The notes under the pieces: generated by a model
The model's input: only the letters and a program-made list of their open reading frames with translations
Database searches by the model: none
Told to the model about the DNA's origin: nothing
Made by a program: the position numbers and the translations under genes
Origin: DATBIS01 sp036556805
GTDB taxonomy: Bacteria; Actinomycetota; UBA4738; HRBIN12
Direction: 5' to 3'
NCBI GenBank assembly: GCA_036556805.1
Contig: DATBIS010000048.1
Coordinates: forward strand, 1 to 6,585
Length of the DNA: 6,585 nt
Shown: positions 1 through 6,098 of the stretch, piece by piece
Numbering within the stretch: the first letter of the stretch is position 1
How the letters are laid out: the number at the start of each line of letters is the position of its first letter

Positions 1-249
1 GCTCGACCGGTACCGCGCCAGGTCGAACTTGCCCCCGTTGCCTCCCGTGAACCCCACGACCAGGATGCGCCCGTTCGCCTGGACCGCCACGTCGCTGGCG
101 CTGTCCGGCTTGTTGGTGAAGTCGGTCGTGACCTTCCCGTCGCCGTCGAAGCTGTCATCGAGCTGGCCGGGGGAAGCGCTGGCGAAGCCGGTCATGGACG
201 CGACCAACAGGCTCGCGAGCACGATCACGAGCGAGGCACGATGGCCCAT
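1..249 (-). CDS. Secreted delta-60 repeat protein, N-terminal part (cut by left window edge)
   Basis: An open frame starts at an ATG (247-249) and runs without a stop to base 1, giving the first 83 residues. Residues 1-25 look like a Sec signal peptide: a short basic start (His3, Arg4), a hydrophobic stretch at about 7-22, and a likely cleavage site after Ala-Ser-Ala at residue 25. From about residue 28 the mature protein shows one copy of the uncharacterised delta-60 repeat: a GQLDDSFDGDGKV start, then AVQANGRILVVGF, ending in FDLARYRS. Such repeats usually occur in tandem and are thought to form beta-propeller-like extracellular proteins; their function is unknown. No good Shine-Dalgarno precedes the ATG, and Met19 is an unlikely alternative because it would remove the signal peptide. 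The gene is on the sox strand, 42 bases after soxG, so read-through is possible, but no functional link is known. Confidence 0.8.
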   Translation of the reverse strand, partial: MGHRASLVIVLASLLVASMTGFASASPGQLDDSFDGDGKVTTDFTNKPDSASDVAVQANGRILVVGFTGGNGGKFDLARYRSS

Positions 250-291
250 GGTGTGATCAGAGCACGCCGAACGCCCGGGTTGCAAGGTGGG
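250..291. other. Short gap between soxG and the delta-60 gene; no clear signal
   Basis: These 42 bases contain a CCCGGG and a TTGCAA palindrome but no convincing stem-loop followed by a T-run. There is also no convincing -10 for the downstream gene: a TTGCAA at 280-285 has only CTCTGA at the right distance on the minus strand. Nothing here clearly ends the sox transcript. Confidence 0.4.
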
Positions 292-819
292 TTACGGACG
301 CGAGGCGGCGTCGAGCAGCCAGTCCGCGAGTGAATCCGCGAACGAAGAGCGCACGAAGACGCGGGTCGCATCGTGGCGCTGTTGCAGGATCACCTGCATC
401 CTCGCGAGGAGCGTCTGCGCGCAGTCCCCCTCCCCCCACGATCGGGGATGAAGGTCGATCCCGCAGCCGTGCGAGAGCAGATCGATCGTGCCGGGTCCGG
501 TGAGCTCGAAGACCGCTCGCGCTGCGGAGACGTCGACGATCGAATGGTGCTCGCCGGCGAGCGCCGCCTCGAGCTCCGCAACAAGGTCGTGGTTCCCGTC
601 GGCTGGACGCGTGAGCAGCCACTCGTCCGGGCCGAGCCACAAGACCTCTTGCGGCCTCGCCTCGAACGTGTTCGGGTCGACCGGCACCGCGAACGGAAGG
701 TTGCGGGCGGGATGCTGGGCCAGCCGAAGGTCGATCTGGAGAAGCGCGAGCTCGCGCGCGCGGACCTCGCCGTTCGTAGCAGCTTCGATGCCGGCGAGGA
801 GCTCGGCTCTATCCGTCAC
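292..819 (-). CDS. soxG: Sarcosine oxidase, gamma subunit
   Basis: This is the gamma subunit of heterotetrameric sarcosine oxidase, a cytoplasmic enzyme. The 175-residue product has the family landmarks in order: LWLGPDEWLL near residues 60-69, a HHSIVDVSAARAVFELTGPG block at about 91-110, then LLSHGCGIDLHPRSW, CAQTLLARMQVIL and a C-terminal WLL. SoxG is related to the folate-binding GcvT/YgfZ fold and packs against SoxA; it is not known to be catalytic by itself. The start is a GTG (817-819), chosen because AAGGAG lies ten bases upstream inside the end of soxA. The reading frames overlap by 11 bases, so translation is probably coupled to SoxA. It is the last sox gene of the operon and ends in TAA. 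The length is close to that of known gamma subunits, and there is no sign of damage. Confidence 0.93.
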   Translation of the reverse strand: MTDRAELLAGIEAATNGEVRARELALLQIDLRLAQHPARNLPFAVPVDPNTFEARPQEVLWLGPDEWLLTRPADGNHDLVAELEAALAGEHHSIVDVSAARAVFELTGPGTIDLLSHGCGIDLHPRSWGEGDCAQTLLARMQVILQQRHDATRVFVRSSFADSLADWLLDAASRP

Positions 820-3421
820 GGCGCGCGTTCTCCTTGTCGTAGAAGACGGGATCGGTGACCGTCGCGGCGGCCGTTCCCCCCGGGAGCGGCGCGTAGACGG
901 TTTCGCCCAGAAGCTCGCGCCCGCGTTCGACCATCGCGAGCGCGATCGACCGGTCGAGGATCGGCGACCAGTAGGAGGACGTGACGTGGCCGGCCATCGG
1001 CATCGGGATGCGGCCGGTGTCCTCCCGCACGATCTGCGCTCCCTCCGGAAGCATCTTCTTGTCGACGGTGAGCAAGCCGACGAGCTGTTTGCGGTCGGGC
1101 CGGACGAGGTCGGCGCGCCGAAGGGAACGGCGCCCCACGAAGTCGCCCTTCGACTCGTCCACGATCCAGGACATCCCGAGGTCGTGCGGCGTCACCGTGC
1201 CGTCGGTCTCCTGTCCGACGATCGCGAACCCCTTCTCCGCGCGCAGGACGTGCATCGCCTCCGTGCCGTAGGGCTCGATCCCGAGCGGCTCTCCGGCTGC
1301 CGTCACGGCCTCCCAAGCGGCGAGGCCGTCCAGGCCCGAGACGTTGATCTCGAACGCGAGCTCGCCGGAGAAGCTGACGCGTGCGATCCGTGCCGGCACG
1401 CCGGCGAACGTGCCCTCGCGAAACGTCATGAACGGAAAGGACTCCTGAGCGAGATCGACGTCGGTGCCGGCCACCGCGAGGACCTCGCGAGCGCGGGGGC
1501 CCGCGACCGCGATCGTCGCCCACTGCTCGGTGACGCTCGTGCAGTAGACACGGAGGTCGGGCCACTCCGTCTGGAGCCACTCCTCGAACCGGTCGAGCAC
1601 CTTTGCGGCGCCGCCGGTCGTCGTCGTGGCGAGGAACCGGTCCGGCGCGAGCCGCATCACGACGCCGTCGTCGAACGCCATGCCGTCGAGCCCCAGCATG
1701 AGGCCGTAGCGGATGCGGCCGACGGCGAGGGTGCTGATCGCGTTCGTGTACATGCGGTCGAGGAACGTGCCGGCGTCGGGTCCGACGACCTCGATCTTGC
1801 CGAGGGTCGACGCGTCCATCACGCCGACGCCGGTGCGCACGGCGAGGCATTCACGCGAGACCGCGTCGTGCATCGACTCGCCGTCCCTGGGGAAGTACCA
1901 CGGGCGCTTCCACTGGCCAACGTTCTCGAAGACGGCGCCGCGCGCGACGTGCCAGCCGTGGATGGGCGTGCGCCGCGTGGCGTCCAGCCGCGAACCGCGG
2001 TACGGCCCCGCGAGCGCCGAGAACGGGACCGGCGTGTAGGGCGGCCGTGAGCTGGACGGGCCCTGCGCACCGGGCCCCCACCCGAGCCGCCCGTTCACGA
2101 TCTCGGCGGTGAGGATCGCGCTCGTTCGTCCCTGGTCGATGGCCGTGCCGATGTACGTCGCACGCTTGACGTGCTCGACCGATCGCAGCCCGCCGTCGAC
2201 CGCCGCGAGCACGTCGGCCACGGTCTGGTCGCGTTGAAAGTCGACGAAGTGGCGTGAGTAGTCCTCGGCGGGCGAGTACCAGTACGGCACCGAGGACGGC
2301 AGGTCGCCGGCGGCCGCGCCAACGACGCGCAGCCACGGGGGTGCCTCGCCGTCGGGGAGGAAGCAGGCGAGCGTCTCGTCGTAACGAAGGCCGCCCCCGA
2401 TCGCGCGCCAGAGCTGCAGCGCCGGGCTGAATCCGCCGGAGACCACGAGAAGGTCGCACGCGATCGTGCGCCGATCTCCTCCGGGTCCGATCGCGAGCGC
2501 GGCCTCGATGCGGGGATCGCCCTCCGTGCCCTCCACCGACCAGCCGGCGAGGAGCGTCACGCCCTCGAGGTCGTCGGGGAGTCTCGCGTCGGGCCGGACG
2601 TCGACGATGGCGACGACCTCCGCTCCGGCCTCCTGGAGCGCGTGCGCATCGCCGTAGGCGCCGGCGTTCGTGGTGAAGACCACCGCTCGCTCGCCGGGGA
2701 GAACGCCGAACTCCCTCACGGAGCGGCGCACGGCGCCGGCGAGCATCACGCCGGGCCGGTCGTTGTCCGCGAACGCGACCGGCCGCACGTGCGCGCCCGT
2801 CGCGAGCACCACCTGTTTCGCGCGCACGTGCCACAGGCACTCGACGGGCCGCGATCGCTCGAGCACGAGGGTGTAGCCGTCCTCGTAGAGACCGAAGGCC
2901 GTCGCCCTCGTCAACACCTCGACGTCTCCCGGCTGCCATGCGAACCCGGCTCCCGCCAGCCGGGGCTCCTGCTCCACGACGAGGGCTCGGCCGCCGCCGG
3001 AGGCCGTCTCCTCGGCGAGGCTCAGCCCGTCGTCGCCGCTGCCCACGACGAGGAGCTCGACGTGGCGGTACCGATGCTCGGTCCGCCTGGGAGCGGGAAG
3101 GGCCTCCGTCAGCCGGCCCACGCCGGGAGCGCCGCGCGCGACGAGCCCGTCCACGACCTCCACCATCGTGGCGGCGACGATCGGATCGGGGTGGGGCGCC
3201 TCGACGGCCACGAAGGCGCACGGCTCCTCGACGCCCGCCGAATACACGCCGCGAGGCCGGCCGAGGATCGGGCTCCGACACACGACGTCCACACCGTTCG
3301 CCGTGAGCGCGCTCGCGAGCGTGTCGCCCTCGAACGCGTCGAGCTCACGACCGCCGAACGAGAACCGAAGTGGCTTCGAGCGATCGATCCGGCCGCCGGA
3401 CGGCAGGCGCCGACCGGTCAT
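809..3421 (-). CDS. soxA: Sarcosine oxidase, alpha subunit
   Basis: The large subunit of heterotetrameric sarcosine oxidase, 870 residues. It binds NAD+ and carries the folate site where the methyl carbon removed from sarcosine is joined to tetrahydrofolate. Visible domains are: an N-terminal Fer2_4-type region (about 15-95, with EGDTLASALTANGVDVV) that lacks the four iron-sulfur cysteines, as is normal here; a Rossmann NAD region (about 119-370) with loop G127-S-G-D-D-G132, acidic Glu150 at the end of the next strand, and a second dinucleotide half near 244-275; a linker with SVEHVKRATYIGTAIDQGRTS (414-434); and a C-terminal aminomethyltransferase (GcvT-like) domain from about 480 to the end, with STLGKIEVVGPDA, D584-D585-G (by homology near the folate site), TSVTEQWA, ISFSGEL-like RVSFSGELAFE, and MHVLRAEKG. 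It is shorter than the classical subunit of roughly 950-1000 residues. The frame stays open upstream to an ATG at 3616, but that stretch is soxD in another frame. The ATG at 3421 has GAGGAG five bases upstream and overlaps the soxD stop as ATGA. Confidence 0.96.
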   Translation of the reverse strand: MTGRRLPSGGRIDRSKPLRFSFGGRELDAFEGDTLASALTANGVDVVCRSPILGRPRGVYSAGVEEPCAFVAVEAPHPDPIVAATMVEVVDGLVARGAPGVGRLTEALPAPRRTEHRYRHVELLVVGSGDDGLSLAEETASGGGRALVVEQEPRLAGAGFAWQPGDVEVLTRATAFGLYEDGYTLVLERSRPVECLWHVRAKQVVLATGAHVRPVAFADNDRPGVMLAGAVRRSVREFGVLPGERAVVFTTNAGAYGDAHALQEAGAEVVAIVDVRPDARLPDDLEGVTLLAGWSVEGTEGDPRIEAALAIGPGGDRRTIACDLLVVSGGFSPALQLWRAIGGGLRYDETLACFLPDGEAPPWLRVVGAAAGDLPSSVPYWYSPAEDYSRHFVDFQRDQTVADVLAAVDGGLRSVEHVKRATYIGTAIDQGRTSAILTAEIVNGRLGWGPGAQGPSSSRPPYTPVPFSALAGPYRGSRLDATRRTPIHGWHVARGAVFENVGQWKRPWYFPRDGESMHDAVSRECLAVRTGVGVMDASTLGKIEVVGPDAGTFLDRMYTNAISTLAVGRIRYGLMLGLDGMAFDDGVVMRLAPDRFLATTTTGGAAKVLDRFEEWLQTEWPDLRVYCTSVTEQWATIAVAGPRAREVLAVAGTDVDLAQESFPFMTFREGTFAGVPARIARVSFSGELAFEINVSGLDGLAAWEAVTAAGEPLGIEPYGTEAMHVLRAEKGFAIVGQETDGTVTPHDLGMSWIVDESKGDFVGRRSLRRADLVRPDRKQLVGLLTVDKKMLPEGAQIVREDTGRIPMPMAGHVTSSYWSPILDRSIALAMVERGRELLGETVYAPLPGGTAAATVTDPVFYDKENARRDG
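830..835 (-). promoter_or_regulatory. Ribosome binding site for soxG
   Basis: AAGGAG on the minus strand lies ten bases before the GTG at 819, inside the last codons of soxA. It is the best Shine-Dalgarno match in the operon and supports the non-ATG start of soxG. Confidence 0.65.
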
Positions 3422-3693
3422 GGGTTCTCCTCGGGCACGCCGATCGGGTAGGTCCGGCCGCGCTCGTACGTCGCGGTGTTGCGTTCGGCGTTGAACCAGC
3501 GCCGGCAGCCCGCCGTGTGGACCCAGCGCTCGGTCCACCAGCCCTTCGGGTTGTCGCGCATGAAGAGGTAGTCGGCCCACGCCTCGTCCGAGAGCGCATC
3601 GGGGTCGGCCGGACACGCGATGCCGGCCTGGCCGCCGTAGCGAAACTCGATCTCATCGCGCGGGCCGCACCACGGACACTCGATGAGGAGCAT
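3418..3693 (-). CDS. soxD: Sarcosine oxidase, delta subunit
   Basis: The small zinc-binding delta subunit of heterotetrameric sarcosine oxidase, 91 residues, close to the family's usual length of about 90-100. It begins MLLIECPWCGPRDEIEF and contains LFMRDNPKGWW (about 43-53) and WVHTAGCRRWFNA (57-69). The four expected zinc ligands are all present at the positions known from the characterised enzyme: Cys6, Cys9, His59 and Cys63. The subunit sits at the periphery of the complex and has a structural role. The ATG at 3691-3693 overlaps the stop of the upstream MmcQ/YjbR gene by one base (TAATG), with GAGGAG eight bases before it. Its own TGA overlaps the soxA start as ATGA. The gene is embedded in a longer open frame running up to 4119, but only this segment has family similarity. 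Confidence 0.95.
   Translation of the reverse strand: MLLIECPWCGPRDEIEFRYGGQAGIACPADPDALSDEAWADYLFMRDNPKGWWTERWVHTAGCRRWFNAERNTATYERGRTYPIGVPEENP
3427..3432 (-). promoter_or_regulatory. Ribosome binding site for soxA (decides the start)
   Basis: GAGGAG on the minus strand, five bases before the ATG at 3421 and inside the end of soxD. It favours the 870-residue SoxA over a form extended upstream to 3616. Confidence 0.6.
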
Positions 3694-4034
3694 TACCTCG
3701 ACTCCTCGTCGAACGCCTTCACCAGGCGTTTCGGCGCCGTCATTCGCCAGGCCTCGGTGACGAGATCCCGCATCTCGCCGGCGTCGACGCTCAGGATCCG
3801 CACACCGGTCCACCCGTGCGTGCCGACGTACGGTGGGAAGAAGAACGTCGCGGGGTCCATCTCGAGGAGGGCGGCCTGCTCCACGCGCGACGTCTTCACC
3901 GCGACCTCCTTCGACGCGGCGTTCATCATCAAGAAGATCTTGTCCCGGACGCGGAAGGTGGCCTCCCCCCAGGTCTCGCGCTCCTCCGCCTCGGGGAGCG
4001 CGAGCGCGATCGCGCGGACCGACGAGGGTCGCAT
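3693..4034 (-). CDS. MmcQ/YjbR-family small protein inside the sox operon
   Basis: A 113-residue protein of the MmcQ/YjbR (DUF419) family. Recognisable family features are the N-terminal RAIALALPEAEE (about 7-18) with TWGEATFRVRDKIFLMM (21-37), a central block with EMDPATFFFPPYVGTHGW (about 57-74), and the C-terminal EAWRMTAPKRLVKAFDE (about 93-109). Members are often labelled DNA-binding, but their biochemical role is poorly established; the fold is a small alpha/beta one. No catalytic motif or signal peptide is seen. I chose the ATG at 4032-4034, which overlaps the soxB stop as TGATG; a TTG one codon earlier (4035-4037) is possible but less likely. The stop overlaps the soxD start as TAATG. 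Its position between soxB and soxD is unusual, because sarcosine oxidase operons normally run soxBDAG. It is therefore co-expressed with the subunits and could assist assembly or be an incidental insertion; neither is shown. Confidence 0.88.
   Translation of the reverse strand: MRPSSVRAIALALPEAEERETWGEATFRVRDKIFLMMNAASKEVAVKTSRVEQAALLEMDPATFFFPPYVGTHGWTGVRILSVDAGEMRDLVTEAWRMTAPKRLVKAFDEESR
3702..3707 (-). promoter_or_regulatory. Ribosome binding site for soxD
   Basis: GAGGAG on the minus strand, eight bases before the soxD ATG and inside the end of the MmcQ/YjbR gene. It supports the internal start at 3693 rather than any upstream start in the same open frame. Confidence 0.55.
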
Positions 4035-5230
4035 CAATGCGCCACCGCCGCGGCGCCGTGCTCGTCGATGAGGGCGCCCGTCGAGAACCGCTCGAGCGCG
4101 AACGGTCTCGCGAGGTCACTCGCCTCGCCCCCCGCGATCGTCTCCGCGAACACCCATCCGGATCCGGGGGTGGCCTTGAAGCCCCCGGTGCCCCAGCCGC
4201 AGTTCAGGAACAGTCCCGGGATCGAGGTCGGCCCGATGATCGGCGACGCGTCGGGGCTCACGTCGACGATGCCCGCCCACGTGCGGAGCAGCCTCGCGTG
4301 CGCGAAGACCGGGAAGAGCTCGATCGCGGCGGCATGTTGGTGTTCGATCACATGGAACGAGCCGCGCTGGGCGTACCCGTTGTACGCGTCGATGCCTGCC
4401 CCCATCACGAGCTCGCCCTTGTCCGCCTGCGAGACGTACACATGGACGGCGTTGGACATCACCACGCAGCCGAGGAGCGGTTCGTACAGCGCCGACACGA
4501 GCGCTTGGAGCGGGTGCGACTGGAGCGGCAGGCGGAGCCCGACCATCGCGGCGAGGACGCTCGTGTGCCCCGCGGCAGCGAGCGCAACCGTCGACGCCCG
4601 AATCGTCCCGCGGGTGGTCTCGACGCCGTCGACCCGCCCGTCGCCGCCGCGCAGGAACCCGGTGACCTCTGCGTGCTCGACGATATCCACGCCGAGCCGG
4701 TCGGCTGCGGTCGCGTAGGCCCACGCGACCTTGTCGTGGCGCGCGATCCCGCCGCGGCGCTGCAGCGTGGCACCGAGCACCGGGTACCGCGCCTCCGGGG
4801 ACACGCTCACGATGGGACAGAAGGCCGCGACCTCGTCTGCGGTGAGCCACTCGGCGTCGATCCCGTTCAACCGGTTCGCGTGCACGCGTCGCATCGACGA
4901 GCGCACGTCGGGCAGATCGTGGGAGAGGTTCAGGACGCCTCGCTGCGAGAACTGCAGGTCGGCTCCCAGGTCCTCCTCGAGGCCCTCCCAGAGCTTCAGC
5001 GAGCGCTCGTAGATCGCGGCCGACTCGTCCCAGAGGTAGTTGGAGCGGATGACCGTCGTGTTGCGCGCCATGTTGCCGCCCGCCAGCCACCCCTTCTCGA
5101 CCAGGCAGACGTCGGTGATGCCATGGTTCTTCGCGAGGTAGTAGGCCGTCGCGAGGCCGTGACCGCCGCCACCGACGATCACCACCTGATAGGCGCGCTT
5201 CGGCTCCGCCGCGTTCCAGTATCGATCCAT
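4034..5230 (-). CDS. soxB: Sarcosine oxidase, beta subunit
   Basis: The catalytic subunit of heterotetrameric sarcosine oxidase, 398 residues, close to the usual length of about 405. It is a DAO-type flavoprotein that oxidises the N-methyl group of sarcosine at FAD and passes electrons to FMN, where O2 is reduced to H2O2. Residues 16-33 form the FAD loop (VIVGGGGHG, Gly20, Gly22, Gly25), with Glu45 at the end of the second strand. QRRGGIARHD at 158-166 carries His165, which matches the His that covalently holds FMN in characterised beta subunits. Near the C terminus DASPIIGPT and GWGTGGFKATPGSG (345-358) form the second flavin-binding part; Lys352 aligns with the substrate-carboxylate Lys348 of monomeric sarcosine oxidase. 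The ATG at 5228-5230 has no strong Shine-Dalgarno. It is the first gene of the operon and is divergent from the iclR-type gene, 68 bases apart. Confidence 0.97.
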   Translation of the reverse strand: MDRYWNAAEPKRAYQVVIVGGGGHGLATAYYLAKNHGITDVCLVEKGWLAGGNMARNTTVIRSNYLWDESAAIYERSLKLWEGLEEDLGADLQFSQRGVLNLSHDLPDVRSSMRRVHANRLNGIDAEWLTADEVAAFCPIVSVSPEARYPVLGATLQRRGGIARHDKVAWAYATAADRLGVDIVEHAEVTGFLRGGDGRVDGVETTRGTIRASTVALAAAGHTSVLAAMVGLRLPLQSHPLQALVSALYEPLLGCVVMSNAVHVYVSQADKGELVMGAGIDAYNGYAQRGSFHVIEHQHAAAIELFPVFAHARLLRTWAGIVDVSPDASPIIGPTSIPGLFLNCGWGTGGFKATPGSGWVFAETIAGGEASDLARPFALERFSTGALIDEHGAAAVAH

Positions 5231-5237
5231 CGCAGGT

Positions 5238-5267
5238 TTGACAAGCCGCAGGGGCGAAGCGTAGCGT
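5238..5267 (+). promoter_or_regulatory. Probable promoter for the iclR-type gene
   Basis: TTGACA at 5238-5243 is a perfect housekeeping -35 hexamer. After an 18-base spacer comes TAGCGT at 5262-5267, which fits the TANNNT -10 pattern common in high-GC Gram-positive bacteria. Transcription would start near 5274, giving a leader of about 25 bases before the GTG at 5299. Confidence 0.5.
5258..5263 (-). promoter_or_regulatory. Possible -10 element for soxB
   Basis: TACGCT on the minus strand fits TANNNT and would start transcription about 20 bases before soxB. It overlaps the plus-strand -10 by two bases. No good -35 is found 16-18 bases upstream, so if real it would be weak or need an activator. 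Confidence 0.22.
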
Positions 5268-5298
5268 CCGCGCCGTTGCGCAGGCAGAAAGACGTTGC

Positions 5299-6087
5299 GT
5301 GGTGCGAAACGACGACGGCGGGAACCTGCAGTCGGTCGCGCGCGCGATCCGATCGCTCGAGCTGATCGCGGAGGCGGGCGAGCTCGGCGTCACGGAGCTC
5401 GGCCGGCGGCTCGGCGTCCACAAGGCCACGGCGTCCCGGCTCGCCGCGACGCTCGCGGAGCGGGGCCTCGTCGAGCGCGATCCGCACAGCGACAAGTACC
5501 GGCTCGGGTTCGGCCTCATCCGTCTCGCCGGCGCCGCGATGGCGCGACTCGACGTGGTGAGCACCGCGCACCCGATCCTCGAGGACCTCGCCGAGCGCAC
5601 GCGTGAGACCGTGAACCTCGGCGTGCTGTCGGGGGACGTCGTGGTGTACATCGACCAGATCTCGGGAACCCGTTCGATCGTGAGCGTGAGCTGGGTCGGA
5701 CGGCGAACGCCGTTGCACTGCACCTCGAACGGGAAGGTGCTGCTCGCGTTCATGGACGATCGCGAGCGGGACCGGTTCCTCCGACGGCCGCTCGAGCAAC
5801 CGACACCGCGCACGATCGCGAGCCCCACCGAGCTCCGCAAGCAGCTCCGCGAGATCCGCGTGCGCGGCTACGCGACCACGATGGAGGAGCTCGAGGAGGG
5901 GTTGAACGCCGTCGCGGCGCCCGTGCGCCAGGCCGACGGGGAGGTCGTGGCGGCGCTCTCCGTGTCGGGCCCCGCCTTCCGCATGCGACCGGTCGACCTG
6001 CCGAGGATCGGCCGGCTCGCGATCGACGCGGCGAGCGCCGTGTCGCGGCGCCTCGGCTACGTCGAGCGCCGCAGGGTCTCGGGCTGA
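5299..6087 (+). CDS. IclR-family transcriptional regulator
   Basis: A 262-residue regulator of the IclR family, of typical length. Residues 10-70 form the winged helix-turn-helix: LQSVARAIRSLELI, then VTELGRRLGVHKATASRLAATL with the recognition helix at about 40-55, and a wing ending YRLGFGLIRL. The effector-binding domain follows from about 80 to 255, with LEDLAERTRETVNLGVL, PLHCTSNGKVLLAF, IRVRGYATTMEELEEGLNAVAAPV and a final VSGPAFR. Such domains bind small organic ligands; the ligand cannot be read from sequence. Two in-frame GTG codons stand at 5299 and 5302; either may be the start, and no strong Shine-Dalgarno separates them. The gene is divergent from soxB and is followed after 11 bases by a PLP-enzyme gene, so it probably controls one or both. 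Whether it activates or represses is unknown. Confidence 0.94.
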   Translation: MVRNDDGGNLQSVARAIRSLELIAEAGELGVTELGRRLGVHKATASRLAATLAERGLVERDPHSDKYRLGFGLIRLAGAAMARLDVVSTAHPILEDLAERTRETVNLGVLSGDVVVYIDQISGTRSIVSVSWVGRRTPLHCTSNGKVLLAFMDDRERDRFLRRPLEQPTPRTIASPTELRKQLREIRVRGYATTMEELEEGLNAVAAPVRQADGEVVAALSVSGPAFRMRPVDLPRIGRLAIDAASAVSRRLGYVERRRVSG

Positions 6088-6088
6088 C

Positions 6089-6092
6089 GGAG
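6089..6092 (+). promoter_or_regulatory. Ribosome binding site for the PLP-enzyme gene
   Basis: GGAG lies six bases before the ATG at 6099, directly after the stop of the regulator gene. It supports this start and a bicistronic transcript. Confidence 0.5.
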
Positions 6093-6098
6093 CGGGCG

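Larger units (their letters stand above)
5231..5284 (+). repeat. Three direct CGCAGG hexamers in the divergent region
   Basis: CGCAGG occurs at 5231-5236, 5247-5252 and 5279-5284, with start-to-start steps of 16 and 32 bases. The three copies lie on both sides of the promoter elements. They could be half-sites for a regulator, but in GC-rich DNA short repeats also arise by chance. Confidence 0.3.
5231..5298. promoter_or_regulatory. Divergent control region between soxB and the IclR-type regulator
   Basis: This 68-base gap must hold the start signals of both directions unless one is transcribed from further away. It contains a plus-strand promoter-like pair, a possible minus-strand -10, and three CGCAGG hexamers. 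IclR proteins commonly bind such divergent regions and control their own gene and the neighbour. No clear perfect inverted repeat of the usual IclR operator length was found by eye. Confidence 0.5.

Noticed and set aside
250..291. A rho-independent terminator after soxG
   Set aside because: There is a CCCGGG palindrome but no stem of useful length followed by a T-run on the minus strand.
488..2050. A 520-residue plus-strand open frame opposite soxG and soxA
   Set aside because: Its sequence is arginine-, alanine- and serine-rich with no recognisable domain, and it lies antisense to well-supported sox genes. High GC removes stop codons from such shadow frames.
3142..3421. A [2Fe-2S] ferredoxin cluster in the N-terminal domain of SoxA
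   Set aside because: The fold signature is present, but only Cys48 and Cys68 occur there, not the four spaced cysteines that a cluster needs. This is normal for sarcosine oxidase alpha subunits.
3419..3616. A 65-residue N-terminal extension of SoxA from an upstream ATG
   Set aside because: The stretch is soxD read in another frame and looks non-natural. The ATG at 3421 has a good ribosome binding site and the usual ATGA overlap.
5231..5298. A glycine riboswitch controlling the sox operon
   Set aside because: The whole gap is 68 bases and the likely leader of soxB is about 20 bases, too short for the aptamer, and no glycine-riboswitch-like core was seen.
3833..5365. A 510-residue plus-strand open frame spanning soxB and the divergent region
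   Set aside because: It is composed mostly of Arg, Ala, Pro and charged runs, has no family match that I can recognise, and covers the whole of soxB and the start of the regulator in the wrong frame.
4116..5840. A 574-residue minus-strand open frame running through the regulator gene and soxB
   Set aside because: It overlaps both the IclR-type gene (antisense) and soxB (other frame) and has low-complexity, arginine-rich content with no domain.
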